In this document: positions 41,144 to 51,679 of the stretch, piece by piece
Numbering within the stretch: the first letter of the stretch is position 1
Layout of the letters: every line of letters starts with the position of its first letter
Source: Myxococcus guangdongensis
GTDB lineage: Bacteria; Myxococcota; Myxococcia; Myxococcales; Myxococcaceae
Direction: 5' to 3'
Assembly (NCBI RefSeq): GCF_024198255.1
Contig: NZ_JAJVKW010000003.1
Span: 434,001 to 498,000 of the forward strand
Length of the DNA: 64,000 bases
Program-made: the position numbers and the translations under genes
Notes under the pieces: model-generated
Seen by the model: only the letters and a program-made list of their open reading frames with translations
Database searches by the model: none
Told to the model about the DNA's origin: nothing

Positions 41144-42349
41144 ATGCGACGCCTTGCCCCGATGCTGCTCGCCGCGCTCGCCGTCTTGGCGGCCGCCTGC
41201 GAGAAGAAGACGCAGCCCACCCCTTCTGGTGAGGCCGGCACGCAGGCCGCGCAGGGACAGGCCCCAAGCCCTGGCGGTACGCCCGCGGGCTCGGACACCA
41301 TCCTGCTGGGCCAGGTGGGCGCGCTCACCGGCGGTCAGGCGACGTTCGGCATCTCCACGCGCAACGGCATCGAGCTGGCGCTCAAGGAGGCCAACGCCGC
41401 CGGCGGCGTCAACGGCAAGAAGCTCGCGATTCGCGTCTACGACAACCAGAGCAAGCCGGAGGAGGCCGCGCAGGCCGCCACCCGCCTGATTACGCAGGAC
41501 AAGGTGGTGCTCATCCTGGGCGACGTGGCCTCGTCCAACTCGCTGGCCATGGCGGAGAAGGCGCAGGCGGCGGGCGTGCCCATGATTACGCCCTCGTCCA
41601 CCAACACCACGGTGACGGAGAAGGGCGACTACATCTTCCGCGTGTGCTTCATCGACCCGTTCCAGGGCTTCGTGATGGCGAAGTTCGCCCGCGAGGACCT
41701 GAAGCTGGGCAAGGTGGCGGTGCTGCAGGACAACAAGAGCGCCTACTCCATCGACCTGTCGGGCGTCTTCACGCGCAAGTTCACGGAGATGGGCGGGAAG
41801 ATCGCCACCACGGAGAGCTACAGCCAGGGCGACACCGACTACCGCGCGCAGCTGACCGCCATCAAGAAGACGCAGCCGGACGGCATCTACGTGCCGGGCT
41901 ACTACAGCGAGGTGGGCGTCATCGCCCGCCAGGCGCGCGAGGTGGGCCTCAAGGTGCCCCTGATGGGCGGCGACGGCTGGGACTCCGAGAAGCTCTTCGA
42001 GCTGGGCGGCAGCGCGATTTCGGGCAGCTACTTCTCCAATCACTACTCGCCGGACAACCCGGACCCCCGCGTGCAGAAGTTCATCGCGGACTACAAGGCG
42101 GCCTACGGCGGCGTCCCGGACGCGCTCGCGGCGCTGGGCTACGACGCGGCCCGCGTGGCGATTGAAGCGCTCAAGCGCGCCAAGGATTTGAGCGGCCCGT
42201 CCGTGCGCGACGCGATTGCGCAGACCAAGGACTTCCCGGGCGTGGCGGGCACCGTCACCCTGGATGACAAGCGCAACGCCGTGAAGTCCGCCGTCGTCCT
42301 CAAGGTCGGGGATGGCAAGACGCAGTACGTGACGACCATCAATCCCTAA
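41144..42349 (+). CDS. livJ: Branched-chain amino acid ABC transporter substrate-binding lipoprotein
   Basis: 401 aa lipoprotein (lipobox VLAAAC, Cys19) with a Pro/Gly/Thr-rich linker after the lipid. The periplasmic-binding domain follows: LLGQVGALTGGQATFGISTR, GVNGKKLAIRVYDNQSKPEE, and the GGDGWDSEKLFELGG region that lines the ligand pocket. It should bind leucine, isoleucine, valine or related compounds and hand them to the LivHM pore. Starts at ATG 41144 behind GAGGAGG. First gene of five; livH begins right after its TAA. Confidence 0.93.
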   Translation: MRRLAPMLLAALAVLAAACEKKTQPTPSGEAGTQAAQGQAPSPGGTPAGSDTILLGQVGALTGGQATFGISTRNGIELALKEANAAGGVNGKKLAIRVYDNQSKPEEAAQAATRLITQDKVVLILGDVASSNSLAMAEKAQAAGVPMITPSSTNTTVTEKGDYIFRVCFIDPFQGFVMAKFAREDLKLGKVAVLQDNKSAYSIDLSGVFTRKFTEMGGKIATTESYSQGDTDYRAQLTAIKKTQPDGIYVPGYYSEVGVIARQAREVGLKVPLMGGDGWDSEKLFELGGSAISGSYFSNHYSPDNPDPRVQKFIADYKAAYGGVPDALAALGYDAARVAIEALKRAKDLSGPSVRDAIAQTKDFPGVAGTVTLDDKRNAVKSAVVLKVGDGKTQYVTTINP

Positions 42350-43269
<920 letters not shown>

Positions 43270-43270
<1 letters not shown>

Positions 43271-44334
43271 TGGAGACCCCCGCGCTCCCCATCCCCGAGG
43301 CCCGCACGCTCGTGCCGCCCTCGCTGCGTGGCGTGCTGCCGCTGCTCATCGCCATCCCCGCGCTGGTGTTGTTCCAGTGGTCCCTGCAGGGCTCCGAGTT
43401 CGCCACCTATCTGCTGTCCGTCGTCGGCGTGAACATCATCCTCGCGGTGAGCCTCAACATCGTGAACGGGATGACGGGGCAGTTCTCCATCGGCCACGCG
43501 GGCTTCATGGCCGTGGGCGCGTACATCGCCGGCTACTGCTCGCTGCAGCTCAAGGAGGTGGCGCTGTCCTTCCTCCCCGTGGCGGCCAGCGACCAGGTGC
43601 TCTTCACGGTGGCGCTGCTCGTGGGCGGCTGCGCGGCGGCGGCGTGCGGCTTCCTGGTGGGCCTGCCGTCCCTGCGCCTGCGCGGTGACTACCTGGCCAT
43701 CGTCACGCTGGGCTTCGGCGAAATCATCCGCGTCGTGGTGCAGAACACGGACGCCTTCGGCCGCGCGCTGGGCCTGTCGGGCATCCCCCAGTACTCGAGC
43801 CCCGGCATGGTGTTCTTCTGGGTGTTCCTGGTGGTGCTGGCCGCGCGCCGCATCGCCGGCTCCAGCCACGGCCGCAGCCTGTGGGCCATCCGCGAGGACG
43901 AGGTGGCCGCCGAGGCCATGGGCGTGGACACCACCGGCTACAAGGTGCGCGCGTTCGTCTTCTCGTCCTTCTTCGCGGGCATCGCGGGCGGGCTGTTCGC
44001 CCACTTCGTGCCCATCATCAACCCCGGCTCCTTCACCTTCGTGCGCTCGATGGAAATCGTCGTCATGGTGGTGCTGGGCGGCCTGGGCTCCACCACGGGC
44101 GCCTTCGTCGCGGCCATCTTCCTGACGCTCCTGCCCGAAGGCATGCGCTCCCTGTTCGGCGCGCTGGGCACCGAGGGCAGCCTGGCGCAGCGGGTGGACC
44201 AGATTCGCATGCCCATCTACGGCCTGTTGCTCGTCGTCTTGATGCTCGCCAGGCCCCAGGGCCTGTTCGGCACGAAGGAGATCTGGGACGTGCTGCCACG
44301 GTGGCTGCCCCGGAAGCGTCGGGGGCTGGCGTGA
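43270..44334 (+). CDS. livM: Branched-chain amino acid ABC transporter permease LivM
   Basis: 354 aa membrane permease. Recognised by NGMTGQFSIGHAGFMAVGAY, then LRLRGDYLAIVTLGFGEIIR and the EAA-like loop RSLWAIREDEVAAEAMGVDT that contacts the ATPases. Slightly longer than typical LivM because of a Thr/Pro-rich N-terminus. Overlaps livH (ATG shares the last base of its TGA) and overlaps livG by a GTGA. Confidence 0.95.
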
Positions 44335-45215
44335 GCGCGAACGTGACGGCCCTCCCCCCCACGTCCTCCGAGCCCGTGCTGGTGGCGGACGGCGTGAGCA
44401 TCCAGTTCGGTGGCCTCAAGGCGCTGACGGACTTCCACCTGTCCATCCGGCAGGGGGATTTGCTGGGCCTCATCGGCCCCAACGGCGCGGGCAAGTCCAC
44501 CGCGTTCAACGTGCTGACGGGCGTCTACCAGCCCTCCCAGGGCGTGGTGCGGGTGAGCGGCACGCAGGTCAACGGGCGCAAGCCGCACCAAATCAACCTG
44601 CTGGGCGTGGCGCGCACCTTCCAGAACATCCGCCTGTTCCGCGCGCTCTCCGCGCTGGACAACGTGAAGGTGGCCTGCCGCGCGCAGACGGCGCTGCACC
44701 AGTCCAGCATCAGCGTGGGCTCCAAGCTGCGCAACGCGGCCCACAACTACGCGGACTGGTGGCGCTCGCTCTTGCTCACCCCGGGCTTCCAGCGCGAGGA
44801 GCGGCGGCTGACCGAGCAGGCCGAGCACCTGCTGGACGTCATGGGCCTGTCGCACCGCCGCGACGAGGAGGCGCGAAACCTCCCGTACGGTGAGCAGCGC
44901 CGGTTGGAGATCGCGCGCGCCCTGGGCAGCCAGCCCCGGGTGCTGCTGCTCGACGAGCCCGCCGCGGGCATGAACACGCGCGAGAAGGCGGACCTGATGG
45001 TGCTCATCCGCAAGCTGCGCGACGACTTCAACCTGGGCGTGCTGGTCATCGAGCACGACATGAAGCTGGTGATGGGCATCTGCGAGCGCATCACCGTGCT
45101 GGACCACGGCGAGACGATTGCGCGCGGCGCCCCGGCCGAGGTGAGAAGCGACCGCAAGGTCATCGAGGCGTACCTGGGCGACAGCTACCTGGAGAGTCAC
45201 GGAGGCGCGGCGTGA
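44331..45215 (+). CDS. livG: Branched-chain amino acid ABC transporter ATPase LivG
   Basis: 294 aa. Walker A GPNGAGKST, Q loop FQNIRLF, signature LPYGEQRRLEIARAL, Walker B VLLLDEPAAGMN and switch His in VIEHDMKLV. A ~25-residue insertion (SISVGSKLRNAAHNYADWW) lies between the Q loop and signature, within the usual range for LivG. GTG start overlaps the livM stop. Confidence 0.94.
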   Translation: MSANVTALPPTSSEPVLVADGVSIQFGGLKALTDFHLSIRQGDLLGLIGPNGAGKSTAFNVLTGVYQPSQGVVRVSGTQVNGRKPHQINLLGVARTFQNIRLFRALSALDNVKVACRAQTALHQSSISVGSKLRNAAHNYADWWRSLLLTPGFQREERRLTEQAEHLLDVMGLSHRRDEEARNLPYGEQRRLEIARALGSQPRVLLLDEPAAGMNTREKADLMVLIRKLRDDFNLGVLVIEHDMKLVMGICERITVLDHGETIARGAPAEVRSDRKVIEAYLGDSYLESHGGAA

Positions 45216-45967
45216 GCGAGGCGCAGGTGAAGACGCTGGGTGAGCGCCAGGCCTTCGCGCCGCTCCTGACGGTGGAGGGCATCAAGGTCCACTACGGCGC
45301 CATCCAGGCGCTCAAGGGCGTGTCGCTGACGGTGGGCAAGGGCGAGGTCGTCGCCCTCATCGGCGCCAACGGCGCGGGCAAGACGAGCACCCTGCGCGCG
45401 GTGAGCGGCATGCTCAAGGCGAGCGCGGGGAAGATTCGCTTCGGCGGCCAGGACACCACCAGCCTCAAGGCGCACCAGCTGGTGCCCCGGGGCATGGCGC
45501 ACGCGCCGGAGGGGCGGGGCATCTTCCCCAACATGTCCGTGCTGGAGAACCTGGAGCTGGGCGCCTACCTGCGCCGCGACACCGCGGAGGTGAAGACGGA
45601 CATGGAGAAGAGCTTCACGCTCTTCCCCGTGCTCAAGGAGCGGCGCAACCAGATGGCGGGCACGCTGTCCGGCGGCGAGCAGCAGATGCTGGCCATCGCC
45701 CGCGCGCTGCTCAGCCGGCCCCAACTGCTGTTGTTGGATGAGCCCTCGCTGGGCCTCGCCCCGCAGGTGACGGAGACCATCTTCCGCACGCTGCGCGAGG
45801 TGAACCAGACGGGCGTCAGCGTGCTGCTGGTGGAGCAGAACGCGCACCTGGCCCTCAACTGCGCCCACTACGGCTACGTGCTGGAGACGGGCGAGGTGGC
45901 GATGGCGGGCCCCGGCAAGGCGCTCCTGGAGAGCGCGGAGGTGCGCCGCGCCTACCTGGGTGAATAG
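45212..45967 (+). CDS. livF: Branched-chain amino acid ABC transporter ATPase LivF
   Basis: 251 aa, the second ATPase. Walker A GANGAGKTST, Q loop APEGRGIFPNMSV, signature LSGGEQQMLAIARALL, Walker B LLLLDEPSLGLAP and switch His replaced in part by LLVEQNAHLAL (Gln-Asn form), which is usual for LivF. GTG start overlaps livG. Last gene of the operon; a hairpin follows the stop. Confidence 0.94.
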   Translation: MSEAQVKTLGERQAFAPLLTVEGIKVHYGAIQALKGVSLTVGKGEVVALIGANGAGKTSTLRAVSGMLKASAGKIRFGGQDTTSLKAHQLVPRGMAHAPEGRGIFPNMSVLENLELGAYLRRDTAEVKTDMEKSFTLFPVLKERRNQMAGTLSGGEQQMLAIARALLSRPQLLLLDEPSLGLAPQVTETIFRTLREVNQTGVSVLLVEQNAHLALNCAHYGYVLETGEVAMAGPGKALLESAEVRRAYLGE

Positions 45968-45971
45968 CTTC

Positions 45972-45994
45972 CGGAGGCCGATTTTCAGCCTCCG
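45972..45994 (+). terminator. Terminator-like hairpin after livF
   Basis: CGGAGGC (45972-45978) pairs exactly with GCCTCCG (45988-45994), loop CGATTTTCA, beginning 4 nt after the livF stop. No long T run follows. Fits the 3' end of the liv transcript. Confidence 0.55.
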
Positions 45995-46155
45995 AAGCGT
46001 CCACTTCCGTCCTGCCGCGGACGCTTCTGGGGTGTGCGTGACACCTGGAAACTGGCGGCCGTCCCAATCTCGGGTAGTCAGAAGTCGAGCAGTTCTATTA
46101 GCGTCGTCCGACGCACCGCGTTCATCTCCCACACCAAATTTCAGGAAGCGCGCCC

Positions 46156-46935
46156 ATGCCTTCGTTGTCTCGCCTCCTTGCCGCCCTTGCCACCCTGTCG
46201 CTGATTTCACTCGCGTGCGTCAGCGCCCAGAAGACCGACCCCAACCAGCAGGCGACCTCCACCATCGAGGAGCTGCCGAACGAGGGCGGTGAGTCGGGGG
46301 GGGGGCAGCCGGCCGCCGCCGCGGGCCCGCAGCTGACCGAGGTGACGGCCGAAGAGGGCTTCACCGTGAAGATGCCGGGCCAGCCCCAGGTCCAGCGCCA
46401 GAAGGTGAACATCCCCGCGGGCGAGGTCTCCACGGCGGCGTACTCGCTGCAGACCGCCGAGGGCGTCATCTACTCCATCAGCACCGCGGACTACCCGGAG
46501 AAGGTCGTCGCGAGCCGTCCCCCCGAGGCGTTCCTCAACGAGGGCCGTGACGGCCTCACCAACCAGCTCAAGGGCACCGTCAGCAACGAGCAGGAGCTCA
46601 CGCTGGATGGCTACCCCGGCAAGTCCTACACGGTGTCCTCGCCCAACGGCGAGGTGCGCGCGCGCAACTACCTGGTGGGCCCGCGCCTCTACACCATGCT
46701 GGTCCTCTACAACCCGAGCATCGGCGCGCCGGGCGCGGAGGACTTCCTGGCCTCGCTGGGGCTGGTGAATCCTCCTCCGGCCATTCCGCGCGCGGGCGCG
46801 GCGGGCGCGGCGGATGGTGGCGTGGGTGACGCTGGCACGGGCGCGGAGGCGGGCGCCGTCGAGGCCACGTCGCCGGACGCCGGTGCCCAGGACGCGGGCG
46901 CTCCGGCCCCCGCGAAGCGTCGCCGCGGCAAGTAG
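46156..46935 (+). CDS. Exported lipoprotein of unknown function
   Basis: 259 aa. Lipobox LISLAC (Cys21) gives a lipid anchor. A disordered Gly/Glu/Pro linker (to ~60) leads to a beta-rich domain at ~65-205 (EEGFTVKMPGQPQVQ, AAYSLQTAEGVIYSIST, LDGYPGKSYTVSS) that resembles small folds seen in envelope proteins, then an Ala/Gly/Asp-rich tail ending KRRRGK. No enzyme motif. ATG 46156 is the natural start of the signal peptide. A hairpin follows the gene. Not recognised. Confidence 0.75.
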   Translation: MPSLSRLLAALATLSLISLACVSAQKTDPNQQATSTIEELPNEGGESGGGQPAAAAGPQLTEVTAEEGFTVKMPGQPQVQRQKVNIPAGEVSTAAYSLQTAEGVIYSISTADYPEKVVASRPPEAFLNEGRDGLTNQLKGTVSNEQELTLDGYPGKSYTVSSPNGEVRARNYLVGPRLYTMLVLYNPSIGAPGAEDFLASLGLVNPPPAIPRAGAAGAADGGVGDAGTGAEAGAVEATSPDAGAQDAGAPAPAKRRRGK

Positions 46936-46962
46936 TCACGTCGGAGGGCTTCCCCCGGGCCG

Positions 46963-46983
46963 CGCTCCCTTCTTCGGGGAGCG
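46963..46983 (+). terminator. Terminator-like hairpin
   Basis: CGCTCCC (46963-46969) pairs exactly with GGGAGCG (46977-46983) around the T/C-rich loop TTCTTCG, 28 nt after the lipoprotein stop. Confidence 0.5.
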
Positions 46984-47076
46984 TGCTGCTGGCGACACGG
47001 GCTCCGTTGCTGCTCAACGGATGAGGCCCTGTCCACTGCGGGGCGACTTCCCTCGGTAGGTCTTCGCCCACATTCT

Positions 47077-47096
47077 CTCCCCGGATGTCCGGGGAG
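47077..47096 (+). promoter_or_regulatory. Perfect inverted repeat covering the ribosome-binding site of the propeller gene
   Basis: CTCCCCGGA (47077-47085) and TCCGGGGAG (47088-47096) are exact complements around TG. The right arm overlaps the GGGGAGGGG Shine-Dalgarno before the ATG at 47104. As RNA, the 2-nt loop is too tight for full pairing, but opening the innermost pairs still leaves a strong hairpin. It could hide the start site, or bind a protein as DNA. Confidence 0.45.
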
Positions 47097-47103
47097 GGGA
47101 TTC

Positions 47104-49323
47104 ATGACAGGGCTGGCAGGGGCCTTGCTCGCCGCGGTGCTCGCGGCGGGCGGGACGGCGTTGGTACCGGTGAGCGGGGGCAATGCCCTCACGCTCCCGG
47201 CGCAGCGCCACGTCGTTCGAGTCGAGACAGGCAGTGGTCGTCCCGCGAGTCTGCTGGTGGCCATCCAGCAAGGCAGCGTGGAGTCCAAGGGGCTGGTGCT
47301 GTACCGCTCCGAGGACGCGCTGCGCACGGTGCGGCGGGTGGGGGTCATCCAGCCGGACGCCACGCACGCGGACCGGGCGGAGCTGCTCGCGGTGGGGCGG
47401 GACGTGGCGCTCGTCTATTCCTACGAGGGGCCGCAGCTGGAGCCCTCGAGCCGGCACGACGTCTGGTTCCAGTGGTGGCGCTACCAGTCCGCCGCGGACA
47501 CCTGGGCGCCGGAGCCCGCCGTGCGCGTGATGGACGCGGACGCGAGCTCGGCCTACTCGCGGGCGCTGCTGGTGCGGGACTCGAAGGGGCGGCTGTGGGT
47601 GCAGGCCTTCCGGCTGGAGTCGGACGGCGGCTCCACGGCGGTGGTGGCGGTGTCCACGGACCAGGGCGCGAGCTTCGGTGGGCACCAGGCGTTGGACAAG
47701 GTGCGCAGGCGCGGTGGAGGACGGCTGCTGAGCGTGGGGACTCGGCTGGTGTTCGTCTACGCCATGCATGATGGCTTCGTGCCCACGCGGATGCGCGTGC
47801 GCGATGACGATGACCCGCTCGCCACCTGGGCGCCCGTGCGCGAGGCGTTCTCCGACGGCATCTACCATGGCGCGGCGCTGAGCGCGGTGGCGGACGGCCG
47901 GGGCGGCATGCACCTGGTCTACAAGGACGAGCAGGAGCGGCTGTACCACCGGCGCTTCGATGGGACGTCCTTCGGTCCGCGCACGTTGGTGGAGAGCACG
48001 TCGGACTGGGCGATTCAGGCCGCCATCACCCGCGTGGGTGACTCGCTCTACATCTTCTACAACCGCATGCGCGTGCTCAACGCGCACTACGAGCTGCGCG
48101 CGAAGGTGCTCGCGCCGGACGGCACCCTGGGCGACGCGGTGACGTTGGATGGGGACGCGACGTTCAAGGGCTATCCCAACGCGGTGGACGTGCTGCCCGA
48201 GGGCAGCGCCGAGGTGCCGTGTCTGTATGGCGAGGCGCCGGACGCGAGCTCGCGGGGCACGGTGTCGCGGGTGGCGTGGATGCGGGACGAGGCGCCGCCG
48301 GGGGAGGGGCCGTTCTCGCTCGACGTGGTGCGCTCGTCCTCGAGCCACGAGCTGCTCGCGGTGGATGGCGCGGGCACGCTGTACGGGCTGGCGGTGGGGG
48401 GTGAGCGCTCGCGGTTGTTCGCGAGCACGGATGGGGGGGCGACGTTCTCAGCGCGGGGGCAGGACAGCGGCAACCTGTGGACGATGGCGGCGATGTCGAA
48501 CGGGACGCTGCTGGCGGTGGCCAGTCACAGCGGCGCGTATTTCCTGCAGCGCTCGACGGACAGCGGGCGCACGTGGCGGGACGAGGTGAGCCTGGGCAGC
48601 TACCGGGCGATGGGGCCGCGCAGCTTCGCGCAGCTCGGGAGCACGTGGTTCTTCCTCGAGTACCAGACGTTCACCTCGTCCGCGGTGCCGGTGCGCCTGT
48701 GGGCGAGCACGGACCATGGGGCGAGCTGGAGCGTGCGCTCCACGCTGACGGCGCATCGGCATGGCCATGCGCTGGTGGCGGACCCGGCGACGGGCGCGCT
48801 GTGGGCGATGATGGGCAGCAACAAGACGCAGGCGGCGGTGCTGCGCTCGACGGATGGCGGGCGGACGTGGACGTCGATGCTGCAGGGCTACGCGGCCAAC
48901 GGCGTGGCGGGCGGGGTGCTGGTGGACGGCACGCTGCTCTTCGGCCAGTCGACGCTGTTCGAGCCCGAGCATCCGAAGCTGCTGCGCGTGTCGCGCACGG
49001 GGCAGGTGAGCACGGTGTTCGAGCTGCCGGGGCCGGCGTACTCGTTGGAGGCGGCGCCCGGTGGTGGGTGGGTGCTGGGCACGGCGTGGTCCATCGCCGG
49101 GGATGTGCACGCGGACGGGGATGTCCTCGTGCGGTTGTTCACCAGCGGCGATGGGGCGACGTGGAGCGAGGCGCGCCGGTATGAGCGGCTGAGCGGCGAG
49201 GACCTGGCGCGCGCCGACGTGTGGGGCGTGTTGCCCTCCGGAGATGTGGTGGTGAGGATGCAGAACGTGAGCGGCTTCGGGAGCGCGGGGACGGGCTTCC
49301 AGGTGCTGCGCATCCGACGCTGA
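47104..49323 (+). CDS. Secreted sialidase-type (Asp-box) beta-propeller protein
   Basis: 739 aa. A Sec signal peptide (to ~A20) is followed by propeller repeats with several Asp boxes, S/T-x-D-x-G-x-x-W/F: STDGGATFS, STDSGRTWR, STDHGASWS and STDGGRTWTS, mostly in the second half. The pattern is shared by sialidases, glycosidases and non-enzymatic propellers. The catalytic Arg triad of true sialidases was not recognised, so an enzymatic role is not supported. No anchor is seen. Converges on the MopE-type gene. Confidence 0.82.
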   Translation: MTGLAGALLAAVLAAGGTALVPVSGGNALTLPAQRHVVRVETGSGRPASLLVAIQQGSVESKGLVLYRSEDALRTVRRVGVIQPDATHADRAELLAVGRDVALVYSYEGPQLEPSSRHDVWFQWWRYQSAADTWAPEPAVRVMDADASSAYSRALLVRDSKGRLWVQAFRLESDGGSTAVVAVSTDQGASFGGHQALDKVRRRGGGRLLSVGTRLVFVYAMHDGFVPTRMRVRDDDDPLATWAPVREAFSDGIYHGAALSAVADGRGGMHLVYKDEQERLYHRRFDGTSFGPRTLVESTSDWAIQAAITRVGDSLYIFYNRMRVLNAHYELRAKVLAPDGTLGDAVTLDGDATFKGYPNAVDVLPEGSAEVPCLYGEAPDASSRGTVSRVAWMRDEAPPGEGPFSLDVVRSSSSHELLAVDGAGTLYGLAVGGERSRLFASTDGGATFSARGQDSGNLWTMAAMSNGTLLAVASHSGAYFLQRSTDSGRTWRDEVSLGSYRAMGPRSFAQLGSTWFFLEYQTFTSSAVPVRLWASTDHGASWSVRSTLTAHRHGHALVADPATGALWAMMGSNKTQAAVLRSTDGGRTWTSMLQGYAANGVAGGVLVDGTLLFGQSTLFEPEHPKLLRVSRTGQVSTVFELPGPAYSLEAAPGGGWVLGTAWSIAGDVHADGDVLVRLFTSGDGATWSEARRYERLSGEDLARADVWGVLPSGDVVVRMQNVSGFGSAGTGFQVLRIRR

Positions 49324-49351
49324 GCAGGGAGGTCGCGCGCTCCGAGCAGGC

Positions 49352-49385
49352 CGCCTCGAGTCGCGAGTCAGCTCGGCTCGAGGCG
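49352..49385. terminator. Inverted repeat between convergent genes
   Basis: CGCCTCGAG (49352-49360) and CTCGAGGCG (49377-49385) are exact complements with a 16-nt loop, 28 nt after the propeller stop. May serve both convergent genes as a terminator. Confidence 0.45.
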
Positions 49386-49458
49386 CGTCGACGGTGTGGG
49401 CGCGGCGCCCGGTCCACGTCGTCGTGGAGGCGGTGTGCCCTTGGCTGTGCCAGGCGGA

Positions 49459-49476
49459 CCCCGCGCATGCGCGGGG
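49459..49476. other. 18-bp perfect palindrome
   Basis: CCCCGCGC-AT-GCGCGGGG is a gap-free palindrome, 52 nt before the 3' end of the minus-strand gene. It may form a hairpin in either transcript or bind a dimeric protein. Confidence 0.5.
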
Positions 49477-49528
49477 CACTCCGTTCCTGTTCACCCGCCG
49501 CTTCGTGGTGGCGCGGCGGGGAGGGTGA

Positions 49529-51595
49529 CTACGGCCACGCGGGCCAGCGGACGATGCGCCCGTCGTTGCCCACCACCCACAGGTCATCCGGACCCGTGCC
49601 GGTGATGTCGTTGTAGCGCTTGTCTCCCGAGTAGACGTTCGTCCACGACTGGCCGTCGTACCGGTAGATGTGCTGGTTGGCGCAGGTGGCGTAGGCGGAA
49701 CCCGCGCCGAAGGCGATGACGGATGTCAGTCCATGGGTGTTGGGGAAGGTCTGCTTGGTCCACGTCGTGCCGTCGACCTTCCTCAGCACCGTGCCGTTGT
49801 CGCCCACCGCGAAGGCCACCCGCTCGTTGACCACCCAGACGCCGTGCAGGCGCCCCGCGCCGGAGGTGCCCTGCTCCGCGTTCTCCGACTCCCAGCGGCT
49901 GTTGCCCGGGTTGTACCGGAAGACCCGCGGTCCTCCCGACTGCCCGCCCACCAGCAGCAGGTGCGCATGGGAGATGCCATGCACGTCCTCGACCTTGGGG
50001 AGCGGGTTGTTGGTGGTGTCGTTGTAGCCGAGCGTGCCGCCGCCATCCCAGGAGAAGGCCTGGCCCGTCGACGCCGAGTCGGTGTCATTGGGCGACGCGG
50101 CGCCGTGAATCGTGAGGACACCGTTGTTCCTCACACCCGTCATGCCGAAGATCCACTTGTCGTCGTCCTGCACCTGGGTGCAGCCCGCGGCGTTGACGTC
50201 CTGGTGCGCCTTCTTGCCACCCTGCGAGCCGAGCCACACCCGTCCATTGTTGCCAGGGTCCGCCCAGACGGCGCGCCACTCCGTGTCGGTCGCGCCGCAG
50301 CCCGTGTTCGAGGTGACCGAGAAGCTCGTGGCGCTCGGCACCAGCTTCGCGAGCCGGTCGTCGTCGCCACCCACCCACACGCCACCCTTCGTCCACGAGG
50401 AGGCGGAGTACCAGTGCTTCTGCGCCCCGCTGGTGATGGTCCGGCTGGTCCAGGCCGGCGCCGTGCCACCCGGGCACACGGCCTGCGCGTTCTCGGGCTG
50501 ACCGTCGCAGTCGTTGTCCAGCCCGTCGCAAATCTCCGTGGCGCCCGGATACGTGCGCGGGTTGCCGTCGTTGCAGTCCGTGTTGTTGGTGACCCAGACG
50601 CCCGCGGGCTTCACGCACGAGCGCACCTCGCCTGTGGCCGCGCCGAAGCCATCGCCGTCCTCGTCCGGGTACCAGGCGGTCGGCGTCACCGTGGACACGC
50701 AGGTGACCCCCAGCGTGTCCTCCGAGCACGCATACGCACCCGCGCACTGGAACGTGTCCGTGCACGCCTGGGTGAGCTGCGGGAAGTCCTCGTCCAGCTG
50801 TCCGTCGCAGTTGGTGTCCTCGCCGTCGCAGCGGTCCGGGATGCCCGGGTGCACGCTGAAGGCGTCGTCGTTGCAGTCGTCCGGCGGGCCCGACGTGTAG
50901 CCCTCGGGCGTGGCGTTGCAGACGATGAGCGGCTCGGAGCCCAGCCGGCCGTGACCGTCCCTGTCATTGTCCGGATACACGCTGCGGCTCGGCGGGGTGT
51001 CGCAATATTGGACGAAGTCCGTCATGTCACAGCGGTAGACGCCGTGGCAGTCGTTGGATGTCGAGCAGCTCGCGCCGAGCTGGAAGTGCTCCGCGTCGCC
51101 GATGCCGTCGCAGTTGTCGTCCCGGTCGTTGCAGCGCTCCTCGGCGCCCGGGTTGATGTCGGCCACGTCGTCCCGACAGTCGGTGCCGTTGCTGCTCACG
51201 TCGACATAGCCGTCCTGGTCGGCGTCCACCGCCTGCAGCGTCAACGTGACGGCCTGCACGGCGTCCGTCACCAGCGTCACGCGCTGGGAGTCGGTGACCA
51301 CGCCCTCGCCCTCGCAGACGCGCTCGAAGGCGGTGGCGCGCACCTCCACCGCGGTGCCCCAGCTCGTCGGAGGCGCCACGCCCACCGTCATGGTGCCGCC
51401 CGAGGCGCGGGTGCCGAGCGTCTCCGTCACATCCTTGGCGAGCACCTGGCCGCTCGCCACGTCGACCGCCTGGACGCGCAGGCAGCCCGGCAGGAAACGG
51501 GTGTAGTTCACCGTGACCTTCACCGCGCCCTGGGTGACGTCCTTCTTGCAGCCGACGATGAGAACCAAGGGGAGTACGAGCAGGATGCGTCTCAT
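49529..51595 (-). CDS. MopE-type metal-binding-motif lipoprotein with C-terminal propeller
   Basis: 688 aa lipoprotein (lipobox LVLIVGC, Cys16). After a beta domain (20-120), four or so MopE-like units follow (~125-370): DADQDGYVDVSSNGTDCRDD, PGAEERCNDRDDNCDG, DNDRDGHGRLG, NDGNPRTYPGATEICDGLD and so on, rich in Asp and Cys and likely to bind divalent metal. The last ~300 residues are propeller-like (GGVWVGGDDDRL, WAVW.DP, DDLWVVGNDGRIV). Motifs of this type are abundant in myxobacterial surface proteins. Function unknown. Confidence 0.85.
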   Translation of the reverse strand: MRRILLVLPLVLIVGCKKDVTQGAVKVTVNYTRFLPGCLRVQAVDVASGQVLAKDVTETLGTRASGGTMTVGVAPPTSWGTAVEVRATAFERVCEGEGVVTDSQRVTLVTDAVQAVTLTLQAVDADQDGYVDVSSNGTDCRDDVADINPGAEERCNDRDDNCDGIGDAEHFQLGASCSTSNDCHGVYRCDMTDFVQYCDTPPSRSVYPDNDRDGHGRLGSEPLIVCNATPEGYTSGPPDDCNDDAFSVHPGIPDRCDGEDTNCDGQLDEDFPQLTQACTDTFQCAGAYACSEDTLGVTCVSTVTPTAWYPDEDGDGFGAATGEVRSCVKPAGVWVTNNTDCNDGNPRTYPGATEICDGLDNDCDGQPENAQAVCPGGTAPAWTSRTITSGAQKHWYSASSWTKGGVWVGGDDDRLAKLVPSATSFSVTSNTGCGATDTEWRAVWADPGNNGRVWLGSQGGKKAHQDVNAAGCTQVQDDDKWIFGMTGVRNNGVLTIHGAASPNDTDSASTGQAFSWDGGGTLGYNDTTNNPLPKVEDVHGISHAHLLLVGGQSGGPRVFRYNPGNSRWESENAEQGTSGAGRLHGVWVVNERVAFAVGDNGTVLRKVDGTTWTKQTFPNTHGLTSVIAFGAGSAYATCANQHIYRYDGQSWTNVYSGDKRYNDITGTGPDDLWVVGNDGRIVRWPAWP

Positions 51596-51679
51596 GCGCC
51601 GGAGTCTACCTGCTCCCGGCCTCGTCTCATCGTCCGAGTGACGGGGTTGAATACACCCCGGATACGCGGTGAGGCGTTG

